Source of the DNA: Streptomyces sp. NBC_00708
GTDB lineage: Bacteria; Actinomycetota; Actinomycetes; Streptomycetales; Streptomycetaceae
Length of the DNA stretch: 64,000 nucleotides
Direction: 5' to 3'
Assembly (NCBI GenBank): GCA_036226585.1
Contig: CP108999.1
Coordinates: 1 to 64,000 of the forward strand
Of this stretch, positions 33,614 through 42,333 are shown piece by piece; the stretch's first letter is position 1; each line of letters opens with the position of its first letter. The notes beneath the pieces were generated by a model, which was not told where the DNA came from, searched no databases, and worked only from the letters and a program-made list of their open reading frames with translations. A program made the position numbers and the translations under genes.

Positions 33614-35502
33614 CTTTCTCCTTCCTGTAGCGCGTGGAGTTCCGCGAACAGGCCGCCGCGGCGCAGGAGGGTTTCGTACGTGCCGGTCTCCACGATCGTG
33701 CCCTTGTCGAGGACGACGACGTGGTCGGCGACGCGGGCGTTGGCCAGGCGGTGTGTGATGAAGAGGGCGGTGCGGCCCGCCGACAGGCTTCGCAGTCTGG
33801 AGAAGACTTGGTGTTCGGCGCGGGCATCGAGGGCGGCTGTCGGTTCGTCCAGGACGAGGACTGGGGTGTCGCGGTGGAAGGCGCGGGCGATGGCGATGCG
33901 CTGCCACTGTCCTCCCGAGAGGTCGTGGCCGCCCCACCAGGACCGTGCCAGGGAGGTGTCGAGCCCTTCGGAGAGCTTGGTGATGACGCTCGTGGCTCCG
34001 GCCTCTTCGGCCGCTCGCATCACCCCTTCGTCGCCGTCGGGGCCGGTCTGGCCCAGTGTGATGTTCTCCCGGCAGGTCAGGGGCCAGCGGGTGTAGCTCT
34101 GCGGGACCATCGACACGCACTTCCACACGCTCTGCGGGCGGGCGTCGGCCAGGTCGACCTGGTCCCACTCCACGCTGCCGTGATCGGGCAGGTAGAGGCC
34201 CGTCAGGAGGTGCGCGAGGGTCGTCTTGCCGGAGCCGTTCTCTCCGATGAGGGCTACGACTTGGCCCTTCTTGAGTTCGAGGTCGATGCCGGCCAGGGCG
34301 GGGCTGCTGGTGCCGGGGTAGGTGTAGGTGAGGTTGCGGGCGGTGATGACGGTGGGGCCGTCCTGCGGTACCTCCGTCGTGCCGCGTCGCGTGCGCAGGC
34401 CGTGCGCGGTGTGCAGGAACGAGGTCCAGTCGTCGAGGAAGAGGCTGGTGCGGAACAGCCTGGCGCCGGTGCGCATCATCGCGGTGAGGGTGCCGCTGGA
34501 GGTGCGCATCGCGAAGAGGGCGGTGCCGGCGGCGGCCAGGGCGATGCTTCCGCCGGTGACGAGGAGTCCGAGCACGGCCCAGGCGGCGATCATCGCGAGG
34601 CTGGAGACGGCGTCGCCTCCCAGCCGTACGCGCAGCGCGTGCAGGGCGGCTGACAGCGCCTCGCTTTCCAGGCGGGCCGAGACCTGTCCGTACCGGGCGG
34701 TGAGGAAGGGGCCCATGCCGCCCGCGCGGATCTCCGCGGCGGTGTTGCGGGTGGTGGAGTAGTTCCGCAGGACGGCTCGCAGCCGGTTGTCGGAGAGTGT
34801 GGTGTGCGCGGCGGTGTGCTCGATCCGGGCGGCTTTCACGGCAGCGATTCCGCGCGGCAGCGCGGCCAGGACGAGAAGGCCGAGCAGGGCAGGGTGCAGA
34901 GCGGAAAGAACCGCTGCTGCGGCGGCGAGCTGTGCGAGCGCGGAGACCATGCTCTGCGCGTCCTGGAGGAGTTCCTGGGCGGCTTCGGCGCCTCGGCCGG
35001 CGGCGTCGAGGCTGTCCTCGAACCCGGGGTGTTCGTAGGCCGCGAGCTCCACGTCGGATGCGGCGGCGAGGACCTGCATGTCGGCCTCGCGTGCCGCCTT
35101 CGGTCCGAGCCGCGCGGCGGCCCCCTGCGCGCCGGCGTCGGCGAGTGAGCGGCCGACGAGCGCGGTGCCGACGAGTACGAGCGAGGGGGCGGCTGCGGTC
35201 AGCAGGGCGCCGACCGGGCGATGGGCCGAGTAGGCGTTGACGAGGTCGAGCGCGTGCTGGACCACGGTGGTGGTCGTGGCCAGGGCCACGGCCGCCAGTA
35301 CGGCGGCTGCGGCCTGCGCGGCGAGCATGACGCACAGGGCCCTGCGGTCGGCGGCCCAGCCGAGCCGGGCGGCCGACCGGAGGGTCGAGGGGAGGCGGCG
35401 GGCGATGGCCCAGGTGCTGACCGTGGCCGCGGTGGTGTGGTGCGGGTCTTCCTTGAGGCGCATGACCGGCGGCGCGCCGGTCGCGGGTGCTGGTGTCGTC
35501 AC
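33610..35502 (-). CDS. Lasso peptide ABC exporter (D protein)
   Basis: A 630-residue fused permease-ATPase. Five to six hydrophobic helices occupy residues 55-330; the ATPase has Walker A IGENGSGKT, signature LSGGQWQRIAIARA, Walker B VLVLDEPTAALD and H-loop ITHRL. This is the single-polypeptide exporter that gives secretion of, and often immunity to, lasso peptides. The GTG at 35502 has GAGGA immediately upstream; an ATG at 35463 is an alternative. It follows the B2 protease gene by about 110 bases and overlaps the next small ORF. Complete and apparently active. Confidence 0.85.
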   Translation of the reverse strand: MTTPAPATGAPPVMRLKEDPHHTTAATVSTWAIARRLPSTLRSAARLGWAADRRALCVMLAAQAAAAVLAAVALATTTTVVQHALDLVNAYSAHRPVGALLTAAAPSLVLVGTALVGRSLADAGAQGAAARLGPKAAREADMQVLAAASDVELAAYEHPGFEDSLDAAGRGAEAAQELLQDAQSMVSALAQLAAAAAVLSALHPALLGLLVLAALPRGIAAVKAARIEHTAAHTTLSDNRLRAVLRNYSTTRNTAAEIRAGGMGPFLTARYGQVSARLESEALSAALHALRVRLGGDAVSSLAMIAAWAVLGLLVTGGSIALAAAGTALFAMRTSSGTLTAMMRTGARLFRTSLFLDDWTSFLHTAHGLRTRRGTTEVPQDGPTVITARNLTYTYPGTSSPALAGIDLELKKGQVVALIGENGSGKTTLAHLLTGLYLPDHGSVEWDQVDLADARPQSVWKCVSMVPQSYTRWPLTCRENITLGQTGPDGDEGVMRAAEEAGATSVITKLSEGLDTSLARSWWGGHDLSGGQWQRIAIARAFHRDTPVLVLDEPTAALDARAEHQVFSRLRSLSAGRTALFITHRLANARVADHVVVLDKGTIVETGTYETLLRRGGLFAELHALQEGES

Positions 35503-35609
35503 TCCTCATGATGTAGGGGACGTGCGCCGCTCAACGCATCCGAGTTGCCTGTCCAGTTGCACAACCAGGCAGGTGAAAGGCGCCGCGCGTCAACATGACG
35601 CCTCTCTGT

Positions 35610-36035
35610 TCACTCGTGCGGGTGGTGAGGGGTAATCAGTACGGCTGTCCACGGACGGACCGGGTCGTTCTCCTCCAGCCCGAGGACGTACCCCTGCCCC
35701 TGTACCCAGGCGTGTGCCTCGTTGGGCAGCGCGCGGGCGCCGAGAACCCAGTGCGCCCGGCGGCCGCACAGGCCCAGCGCGATCACGGTCGCCAGCGAGA
35801 CCTCCATACAGGCGAGCCGGCCGCCCCACCATGCCGGGCGCACTGCGAGGACCGCCCGATGCACCTGCCGGGCGAAGTCGGCGTTCGCCTCGGGCAGGCC
35901 CTCCAGGGTCTGGATGGTGCGTACGAGCCGGCGCAGCGGCAGGCGGTGGGCGGGAACGGCCACGGCCAGGGCGGCTGCCGCCAGGGCGCGTACGAGCAGC
36001 GGCGGCGCGGGGTCCGTGGTGTCGCGTTCGGCCAT
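35610..36035 (-). CDS. Lasso peptide leader peptidase (B2, transglutaminase-like)
   Basis: A 141-residue protein of the lasso B2 family. The catalytic cysteine is C76 (RLACMEVSL) and the histidine H108 in NEAHAWVQGQGYV, followed by an acidic residue in LGLEENDP, giving the Cys-His-Asp/Glu set of the transglutaminase-like fold. It removes the leader from the precursor so the new N-terminus can be cyclised. The ATG at 36035 overlaps the B1 stop by one base (TGATG). The N-terminal helices (RALAAAALAVAVPAHRLPLR) are typical. The final HHPHE tail is short. Confidence 0.85.
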   Translation of the reverse strand: MAERDTTDPAPPLLVRALAAAALAVAVPAHRLPLRRLVRTIQTLEGLPEANADFARQVHRAVLAVRPAWWGGRLACMEVSLATVIALGLCGRRAHWVLGARALPNEAHAWVQGQGYVLGLEENDPVRPWTAVLITPHHPHE

Positions 36036-36346
36036 CAGCGGCATGTGATCACCCGCCACAGCGGCCTGCGCCGACGCGGTGGTGGCGTGTGCTCGGCGAG
36101 CAGTCCGTGCTCGTGGAGTGCCGCCAGCGTCGAGGAGAGCGCTGTTTGAACCTGCTGCCGGTCGTGGCCGCGGGCCACCACCGAGTCGGTGAGGACCCGC
36201 AGCGCGCTGCCGGCTTCCAGGGCGGCCTCCCAGATCCGTCGCGTGTCCTCGTCCATCCACACCCACCGGCCGGTGCGCACGTTCAGCACCGCGGTCATGC
36301 CGTGGCCGAGCGAGGCCGTGTGCACGTCATCGGGCCGCTTCAGCAT
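36035..36346 (-). CDS. Lasso peptide recognition protein (B1, PqqD-like RRE)
   Basis: A 103-residue PqqD-like RiPP recognition element. It has the strand-strand-helix opening VHTASLGHGMTAVLNVRTGR and WVWMDEDTRRIWEAALEAGS, followed by a winged-helix part (VQTALSSTLAALHEHGLLAE). Such proteins bind the precursor leader and hand it to the B2 protease. The ATG at 36346 has GAAGG about 7 bases upstream and lies inside the end of the cyclase gene (7-base overlap), so B1, B2 and cyclase are co-translated. Confidence 0.85.
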   Translation of the reverse strand: MLKRPDDVHTASLGHGMTAVLNVRTGRWVWMDEDTRRIWEAALEAGSALRVLTDSVVARGHDRQQVQTALSSTLAALHEHGLLAEHTPPPRRRRPLWRVITCR

Positions 36347-38106
36347 GCCGCCGCCTTCGTTGCCGGGGCAGCGGCCGGCGGTGGGAGCGCTGGGTTGTCG
36401 AGCCACAGGCAGGCGGTCAGGAACTGCTGGAGGGCCGCGCGCGGTGCGGTTGCTTCTCCGCCGGCTGCGCGGTCGAGGTCGGCGGTCACCCGGCGTGCGT
36501 CCACGAGGCCCGCCTGTACGAGCGGGGCTGTGGCGACCAGGTGGTGAAGGCTGTTGCGGTGCGCCCGCAGTCCGGACATCAGGACCGGGCCGAACGAGCC
36601 CTTGGAGCGGCGGCCGGTCAGCCACGGCGGCAGGCCGGGCAGCGCCGCGCCGAGCAGCGGCTTGTACGCGCCGTTGCGGCGGCGTTCGTACGCGGGGACG
36701 GCCAGGCAGGCCCGGACGACGGCGTTGTCGAGGAAGGGATAGACCGGGTGGACGTCGAGGGGTTCGTAGAGGGTGATCTCGTGCCGGGCGGACGCCCCGT
36801 TCAGGCGCAGCGCGGACCAGTCGTCCCAGTCCCCGGCCAGAGGTTCGGGGCCGCCGGTGACCGTTGCGCGCAGCAGCTGGGCCACGGTGCTGCGGCCGTG
36901 GGCGGTGAGCCAGGCGGCGGCGGGGCCCGGCTGGCACCAGGACCACACCCGCGATACCCCGTCGATGCGGCCCGCTTCGATCCGGTCGGCCGTCTGCTTC
37001 ACCGCTTCGTCGCGGCCCAGCGCGGCGGACGCCTTGACCTGCCGCCATAGCGGCCCCGGGGCCTGGTCGCGCAGCCTCGCCCAGGCCGTCACCTGTGTCT
37101 TCGCTGCCCGCGCCTGCCCCCGCTGGAGGAGGTCGACGAACGCCGCCGTCGACGACTCCAGCACCACGTCACCGCCGTGCCCTGTCAGATGAGCTCCCAG
37201 CCCGGCGGCCGGCGCAAGGTAGGCGGCGTCCAGCCCGGCTATCGCCGACGACAGGGTCGGCCCGTCCGTGGCAGCGGGCGGCGGGGATGCGAAGTGCCAT
37301 GTCTGCGGCCCGCCCTCGCACACGTGGTGCTCGATGCCCGCGTACGCGGCGACGCGTTTGGCGAACGCGGTGTCCTCGGCGCTGGCCAGGGGCCCGCCGT
37401 AGGTCACCGCCCGTACGGGGCGGCGCTGCGCGGCCAGGAGCACCAGCGTCGAGGAGTCCAGTCCGCCGGACAGGTCCGCGCCCACCTCATCGTGCTCGCT
37501 CGCGTACCCTTCGGCCGCCTCGGTCAGGGCCTGCCCCACCCGGGCCGCCCCGTCGGCCAGGGTGAGAGGAGACGGAAGGCCGGTCACATCGACCGTCTCC
37601 CAGCGGTCCTGCTGGAGCAGCAGGCCGTGACCGCCGGGCACCTGGTCCACGCCTTCGTACAGCGAGCGGCCCGGCCAGTGCTCCGCTCCGGCGACCAGCT
37701 GCGCGGCCAGGAGCGGAAGGTCGGGGGCCGAACCGAGCTGCGCGGCGACGTGCGAGGCGTGCGAGCTCCAGATCACACCGCGAGGTCCGCGGCCGACGAA
37801 CAGCCCGCGTACCCCGGCGAGATCACCCGCGACGAACGTGCAGCCCTCGAAGCCGGCCATCACCCAGTACGACCCGGGCCAGCGCGTCAGGTCCTCCCAC
37901 CGGCCCGCCCCCGCGAAGCCGAGTCCTTCGGCCCGCAGCGCGGACGGGCTGACCCGGCAGTCCCCGACCACGCTGACGTGGACCGGCCCGTCGTGCACGC
38001 TCCGCACCCGCAGTCCCGCCTGCCAGGCCCGTACGCGCGGGGACAGCGCGGTGCCCCCGCGCGGTGGGGCAAGACCTGGTCCGCCGGCAACCCACATCTG
38101 GCTCAT
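36340..38106 (-). CDS. Lasso peptide cyclase (C protein, asparagine synthetase-like)
   Basis: A 588-residue asparagine-synthetase-like enzyme. The ATP-pyrophosphatase loop SGGLDSS is at residues 213-219 and a later YKPLLGAALPGLPPWLTGRR matches the family's C-terminal core. The N-terminal amidotransferase-like domain lacks the catalytic Cys2, as in lasso cyclases. The enzyme adenylates a side-chain Asp/Glu of the core and joins it to the freed N-terminus. It lies downstream of the precursor gene across a hairpin, and overlaps B1. Length and motifs are normal for the family. Confidence 0.88.
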   Translation of the reverse strand: MSQMWVAGGPGLAPPRGGTALSPRVRAWQAGLRVRSVHDGPVHVSVVGDCRVSPSALRAEGLGFAGAGRWEDLTRWPGSYWVMAGFEGCTFVAGDLAGVRGLFVGRGPRGVIWSSHASHVAAQLGSAPDLPLLAAQLVAGAEHWPGRSLYEGVDQVPGGHGLLLQQDRWETVDVTGLPSPLTLADGAARVGQALTEAAEGYASEHDEVGADLSGGLDSSTLVLLAAQRRPVRAVTYGGPLASAEDTAFAKRVAAYAGIEHHVCEGGPQTWHFASPPPAATDGPTLSSAIAGLDAAYLAPAAGLGAHLTGHGGDVVLESSTAAFVDLLQRGQARAAKTQVTAWARLRDQAPGPLWRQVKASAALGRDEAVKQTADRIEAGRIDGVSRVWSWCQPGPAAAWLTAHGRSTVAQLLRATVTGGPEPLAGDWDDWSALRLNGASARHEITLYEPLDVHPVYPFLDNAVVRACLAVPAYERRRNGAYKPLLGAALPGLPPWLTGRRSKGSFGPVLMSGLRAHRNSLHHLVATAPLVQAGLVDARRVTADLDRAAGGEATAPRAALQQFLTACLWLDNPALPPPAAAPATKAAAC

Positions 38107-38195
38107 GCCTACTCCTCACGTCGGTGTCGAGCGACTGCGGCGCGACAGCCAAGGGCTTGTCGCGCCGTACGGAACGCATGATCAGCAGTCGAGGT

Positions 38196-38241
38196 GGTGC
38201 ACGGCGTCGCCCGGCCTGGAGAGCGAGCGGCGCCGTGCACC
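38196..38241 (-). terminator. Attenuator-like hairpin between precursor and cyclase
   Basis: An 11-bp perfect stem (GGTGCACGGCG at 38196-38206 with its complement at 38231-38241) and 24-base loop in the 155-base gap after the precursor gene. Lasso operons commonly carry such a hairpin, which keeps precursor mRNA in excess over the enzymes. Confidence 0.6.
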
Positions 38242-38261
38242 TACGAGAAGACCGCGAGGGC

Positions 38262-38417
38262 TCAGCCCTCGAAGTAGTTGTCCTTGTCGGAGTCGTTGAA
38301 GGTCTGCCGGCCGTGCGTCGCGGTGATGACGGACTCGGCGGACACGAGCGGCGTGAAGGGCGCGACCGGAGCGACCTGGGTGTTCTCGGCGGCGTTCTCG
38401 GAGCTGATCTCGAACAT
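38262..38417 (-). CDS. Lasso peptide precursor (A)
   Basis: A 51-residue precursor, ATG at 38417 with GAGAGG 8 bases upstream. The leader ends VSAESVITATH, with threonine at the required -2 position. The predicted core is GRQTFNDSDKDNYFEG (16 residues, positions 36-51): Gly1 would form the macrolactam with Asp7 or Asp9, and Tyr13/Phe14 could act as plugs. A proline-rich APVAPFTPL segment in the leader probably contacts the RRE protein. The core matches none of the lasso peptides I know. The gene heads an operon with cyclase, B1, B2 and exporter. The exact ring size cannot be read from sequence. Confidence 0.85.
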   Translation of the reverse strand: MFEISSENAAENTQVAPVAPFTPLVSAESVITATHGRQTFNDSDKDNYFEG

Positions 38418-38652
38418 GGGAGCAACCTCTCCATCGGTGAACTGTTCGCCCGTCGGCCGGATGTTCCGGCCGGGCAGAACCAGATCACCAGAGTCCGGCA
38501 GCGACCGGAACTCGGCGGAGCCCGGCAGACAACGGCGGCGCCGTCGGCGCGCAACGACCGCGGGCTCGGCGAATTCCGGCGAAGAGCCCAGCCCTGTTCC
38601 CCGACGCCCCATCAGCTCCTACGCTGGTCCGAATCAGCAGACGGAGGCGTCC

Positions 38653-40080
38653 ATGGGAAGGCCCCCGAACGACCGGCGGCCCAACACATTCCTGGCGTAC
38701 TGGCTCACACGCACAGGCATGTCGAACGTGGAACTCGCCAGGGCCATCACCGAGCGAGCCGCCGAACTCGGCGAGCGCGGTGTCGCCACTGACGAGAGCC
38801 GGGTGCGCCGGTGGCTCAAGGGCGAGATGCCGCGCTCCCCGGTCCCGGAGCTGATCACGGAGGTGATCGGCGCGCGGGCCGGCACGACCCTCACCTGCGC
38901 GGATTTAGGGCTCCCCGGCCCGCAGGGGCTGGCGGACCCCCGGAATCCCGATCTGCCGTGGGAGGCGTCGAGCACCATCGGTGCCCTGACCGAGATCACC
39001 CGGAGCGAATTCATGCTGCCGACCACCCGCACCAGCACCGACGCCCAGGGCGTACACGCCGGCGACGACCTGCTCGCCCCCCTCCAGCACTGGGCCACCG
39101 CCGCCCCGACCGCAGACGGCACCGAGGCGCTGAGCGCCCGCTCGGGCCGCATCGGAGCCGCCCAGGTCGAGGGCATCCGGGCCGCCACCGCCACCTTCCG
39201 CGACCTGGACAACCGCCACGGCGGGGCCCTCTCCCGCAAGGCCGTCCTCGGGCAGCTCGACGACGCCGTCACCATGCTCAACTCCTGCTCCTACACCGCA
39301 CAGACCGGACAGGCCCTCTTCGCCGCCGTCGCCGACCTCGGATCGGTGGCCGGATGGATGAGCTTCGACGCCGGCCGCCACGCCAGCGCCCAGCGCCTGT
39401 TCGTCACCGCCCTGCACGCGGCCGCCGAAGGCGGCGACAAGGCACTGGGGGCGCACATCCTCCAGTGCATGGCCCGCCAGATGTCCCACCTGGAGCGCTA
39501 CGAGGACGCGCTCGACCTCGTCGCCCTCGCCCAGTTCGGCGCCCGCCGCCGCATGTCCCCGGCCACCGTATCGATGCTGGCCGCCCTCGAAGCCCGCTTC
39601 CACGCGATCCTGGGGAACCTCGACGACAGCGAGCGCGCCGCCGACCACGCCCAGGAAGCGTTCACCCGCGTCACGACCGCCGCCGAACCCGCCCACATGA
39701 GCTTCTTCGACGCCGCCGAACTCTCCGCCACCCTCGGCGTCGCGCACCAGATCGCCGCCAAGCACAGCACCGGAGCCCACCGCGCCCGCCGGGCCGAGAA
39801 GTCCACCGCGCTGATCAGCCACGCACTCGACCACCGGCCCGAACACCGAGTCCGCAGCAAGGCCTTCGACCACCTCGGCCTGGCCCGCACCCACGTCGCG
39901 GCCGAAGAACTCGACGGCGCCCTGCTCGAAACCCAGCGCGCACTCGCCCTGTTCGGCGTCATCGAGTCCCGCCGCGTCGCCGACCGCCTTGTGGAACTCC
40001 ACGACGAAGCCGAGCCCTACGCGGGCAGTCGAAGCGGCCGAAACCTGCGGGAACTCATCGCCTCAGCCGCAAGGCAGTAG
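38653..40080 (+). CDS. HTH/TPR-type transcriptional regulator
   Basis: A 475-residue protein starting at the ATG at 38653 with GGAGGCG upstream. The N-terminal 60 residues form an XRE-like helix-turn-helix (MSNVELARAITERAAELGER, SRVRRWLKGEMPRSPVPELI). The remainder is a long alpha-helical repeat array of TPR type (AVTMLNSCSYTAQTGQALFA, ALDLVALAQFGARRRMSPAT, ALLETQRALALFGVIESRRV), like NsdA-type Streptomyces regulators that control secondary metabolism and differentiation. It is divergent from the lasso precursor with a 235-base shared region, so it probably regulates that operon. A TACGCT at 38622-38627 is its likely -10. Confidence 0.8.
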   Translation: MGRPPNDRRPNTFLAYWLTRTGMSNVELARAITERAAELGERGVATDESRVRRWLKGEMPRSPVPELITEVIGARAGTTLTCADLGLPGPQGLADPRNPDLPWEASSTIGALTEITRSEFMLPTTRTSTDAQGVHAGDDLLAPLQHWATAAPTADGTEALSARSGRIGAAQVEGIRAATATFRDLDNRHGGALSRKAVLGQLDDAVTMLNSCSYTAQTGQALFAAVADLGSVAGWMSFDAGRHASAQRLFVTALHAAAEGGDKALGAHILQCMARQMSHLERYEDALDLVALAQFGARRRMSPATVSMLAALEARFHAILGNLDDSERAADHAQEAFTRVTTAAEPAHMSFFDAAELSATLGVAHQIAAKHSTGAHRARRAEKSTALISHALDHRPEHRVRSKAFDHLGLARTHVAAEELDGALLETQRALALFGVIESRRVADRLVELHDEAEPYAGSRSGRNLRELIASAARQ

Positions 40081-40454
40081 CGAGCACCGAGACCGAGCCG
40101 CGCTGCGCGGGTGCCCGGCCCGGTTCGCCCACACCTTGTGCAGCGCCGCGCGCACCTGGCGTCCATCGCCGCATCGACCACCGCCCGGTGCCCGCCGGCC
40201 ACTTCGCGGGTGTCCTGGACGACGGCAGCGGCCGGCCCGCCGAGTTCCCGTTCCGGACAGCCGACTTCCCACGGAAGACGCCACCGCGCCCGCACCCCGG
40301 GCGCACCCCCTGCGTCGCCTGTGGGCACCGGACGACGCCACACCCGCACACGACGCGTACTCCCAGGCCCTGCTGACGCGCCCCTTCGAGCTCCTGGTCG
40401 ACCCGGCCCGCGCCGAGCGCGGCCTCCGCTACACAGTGATGCGGCTTCGTGCGG
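40081..40454. other. Non-coding stretch after the regulator
   Basis: About 370 bases in which the long frames lack codon bias and have no ribosome sites. Short Cys/His-rich peptides can be read but none is convincing. It leads into the decayed CRISPR array. Confidence 0.35.
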
Positions 40455-40643
40455 CTGTTCATCCCCGCTCGTGCGAGGGGTGCCCGTGGCTTCTGCTCGT
40501 AACGGGGTTCATCCCCTTGGCGTAGGGGAGCAGTGGTGCCCGTGGACGAAGGAGTCAGTCCGGGTTGGGCCATCCCCTTGGCGTTGGGGAGCATTTTTGT
40601 GCAGCAGACCCGTCTGGATCACCCCCGCGCTGGCGGGGAACAC
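40455..40643 (-). CRISPR. Decayed type I-E CRISPR array
   Basis: Four related 29-30-base units lie near 40455-40484, 40505-40533, 40566-40594 and 40615-40643. The last keeps a textbook I-E repeat (TGGATCACCCCCGCGCTGGC then GGGGAACAC); the others have drifted (CATCCCCTTGGCGTTGGGGA and similar). The second and third are 61 bases apart, a 32-base spacer; the flanking spacers are only about 20 bases, so deletions have occurred. The repeat family and orientation differ from the array at 31228. No cas genes or leader were seen. Confidence 0.72.
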
Positions 40644-40711
40644 GGGACGACCATAGCAAGTGCCGGCCTTCGGGAATAGGTTTCTCACTCGTTCGGGTGA
40701 CACCCCTTGCC

Positions 40712-40737
40712 AACCTTGCCCCACGTGGGGCAAGGTT
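40712..40737. promoter_or_regulatory. 26-bp perfect palindrome (candidate operator)
   Basis: AACCTTGCCCCACGTGGGGC extends to a perfect 26-base dyad centred on CACGTG with no loop, 45 bases before the ATG at 40783. The absence of a loop and the promoter-proximal position favour a protein-binding operator over a terminator. Confidence 0.5.
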
Positions 40738-40782
40738 AGGTCATCGCCAAGGGCAACCACCCACGAACACAAGGACATTGAC

Positions 40783-41388
40783 ATGGAATCGATCCAGGTC
40801 CGGCTGACCTTCCACCCGGCCTACGTCTCAGGCCAGATGGAGATGGAGGTCCGGAAGGTGTACTTCCCCGATGACCCCGAGGAGGCCGAGAACGGGCTGT
40901 ACGAAGAGGTGGAGGGCGGCGAGATCATGACGACGGACCTCCCGGTGGCCGCCAGCCTCGACGAGGCCGACATCGACGCGGGGAAGGCGGCCGCCGCGCT
41001 GGAACTCCAGCACATCGGCCTCATGCTCTGGGACAACAACTGGGCCCCGGAAGGGGAGTACGCGCTCTACAACGACACCAAGCCCGTAAGCGCACCCCCG
41101 GCCCCGCTGACCTACGACATCTTCGAGGGGATGGCCGGCCGAGGCTTCGCCTCCTACGACCTCTGCAACGACGCCGCATACGCCTACAGCCTCAGCCAGC
41201 GCGACGCCCACACCGCCATCCTCGCGCTGCTCCAGGACCTCGTCGCTGACGACCCGGACCTGATCCTGGACCGGCGCCCGGTCCGCGACGTCACCGCCCC
41301 CGGCATCGACAACGACCACTGGCTGACCGTGTCCGAGGAGACCGCGAACCACATCCTCGGAGCCCTCGCCGCCACCTACGAGAACTGA
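40783..41388 (+). CDS. Hypothetical acidic protein
   Basis: A 201-residue very acidic protein; AAGGAC precedes the ATG at 40783. It begins with alternating strands (SIQVRLTFHPAYVSGQMEME, VRKVYFPDDPEEAENGLYEE), followed by ALELQHIGLMLWDNNWAPEG and helical C-terminal segments (RDAHTAILALLQDLVADDPD). The high negative charge could suit a DNA mimic or inhibitor, but that is speculation. It is followed after five bases by a small helix-turn-helix gene, so the two form an operon controlled from the palindrome at 40712-40737. Confidence 0.65.
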   Translation: MESIQVRLTFHPAYVSGQMEMEVRKVYFPDDPEEAENGLYEEVEGGEIMTTDLPVAASLDEADIDAGKAAAALELQHIGLMLWDNNWAPEGEYALYNDTKPVSAPPAPLTYDIFEGMAGRGFASYDLCNDAAYAYSLSQRDAHTAILALLQDLVADDPDLILDRRPVRDVTAPGIDNDHWLTVSEETANHILGALAATYEN

Positions 41389-41393
41389 CCCGC

Positions 41394-41648
41394 ATGCCCG
41401 ACACCCCCGAGCTGTGGACCCGGGACGAGGTCGCCGACTACCTCGGTATCGCGCCCGGGTCCGTCCGCCGTCAGATGTCCCGCTGGCACATCGACCGCAC
41501 CGACACCATCCGCCACCCCGTCAGCGGCCGCGCTGTCGCTCGCTACCCCGCCGATCCGATCCGCCGGCAGAACGCTGTTCGGCCCGGCCCAGGCGCTCGT
41601 ACCGATCTCATCAAGCCGTCGGCACCGGCCGACGGCGGCGAACTCTAG
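41394..41648 (+). CDS. Small excisionase/MerR-like helix-turn-helix protein
   Basis: An 84-residue protein with a clear winged-helix start: LWTRDEVADYLGIAPGSVRR then QMSRWHIDRTD, the pattern of AlpA/excisionase-like DNA-binding proteins. The C-terminal half is proline- and arginine-rich and probably disordered. It lies five bases after the 40783-41388 gene and just before a frameshifted gene at 41658, so three genes share a transcript. It could be the autorepressor that binds the upstream palindrome, an inference only. Confidence 0.72.
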   Translation: MPDTPELWTRDEVADYLGIAPGSVRRQMSRWHIDRTDTIRHPVSGRAVARYPADPIRRQNAVRPGPGARTDLIKPSAPADGGEL

Positions 41649-41657
41649 GAGACTCTG

Positions 41658-42199
41658 ATGAAGCTCACGGACCTGCTCAGTACCGCCGCTACCGGGGGCA
41701 CCGCCACCCTCACCGACAACCGCGGGGCACCCTCCGCCTGGGCCCCTTGGCCGCTGCGCGCTTGTTCGCCGGCGTTGCCGAGGACCGCGCGGCCATGGGG
41801 CTGTGGGGCATGCCGCCCCTGGACGCGGTGACGGTGTTGCTGGAGGACGCAGCGCTGGAGGTGCTGGTCGTGGGCGGGGTGCTGCGCTACATCAGCGACG
41901 ACGATCCGGGCCTCACTGGCGACAGCGCGCTCCTGCGTATGTGCTCGGGGCCCGGGTGCGGTGGCTACAGCCTCGGGACGGGCCTTGCGACCCGTGTGTG
42001 CCAGGACCACCTGGACACGGTCGTGCCGGGTCTACTGCCGAGCGCGGGGGACGACATCCGGCCCGGGATGCAGGAGGACGCCGAGCGGGACAGCCGGCGG
42101 TTGCGGCTCGATGCCCGCGAGGCGGAGATCGCCGAGGCTGAGCGTGAGCTTGCCGGGGACCGTCGCGTTCTGGCGATACTGCGTGGGGACGCGGCCTGA
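41658..42199 (+). pseudogene. Frameshifted hypothetical gene
   Basis: The ATG at 41658 has GGAGACTCTG upstream and encodes MKLTDLLSTAATGGTATLTD, then NRG. At the GGGG run near 41723-41726 the frame breaks: the coding-biased continuation TLRLGPLAAARLFAGVAEDR, followed by MPPLDAVTVLLEDAALEVLV and a CSGPGCGGYSLGTGLATRVC cysteine cluster, is in another frame and ends at 42199. Restoring one G rejoins both halves into a protein of about 180 residues. This is a homopolymer-type single-base loss, either a true mutation or an assembly error. A restart at ATG 41795 might still make the C-terminal part. Function unknown. Confidence 0.65.
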
Positions 42200-42232
42200 T
42201 AGCTGGGGCCTCCAACGCCCCAGACACGACGA

Positions 42233-42270
42233 AACGCCCCCGCCGCCGGCCGAAGCCGGGGCGGGGGCAT
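42233..42270 (+). terminator. GC-rich hairpin terminator
   Basis: CGCCCCCGCC-GCCGGC, CGAA loop, then GCCGGGGCGGGGGCA forms a strong near-perfect hairpin after the 41658-42199 gene. Confidence 0.7.
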
Positions 42271-42333
42271 TGTGCGTCACCAGGGCTGGTCCGGTGTCGG
42301 GGCCTTGGCGAGCGCGGTGACGTCCATGGAGAA

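Noticed and set aside
40081..40440. A possible Cys/His-rich small gene after the HTH/TPR regulator
   Set aside because: No ribosome site, no consistent codon bias, and frames run through from the regulator's other frames.
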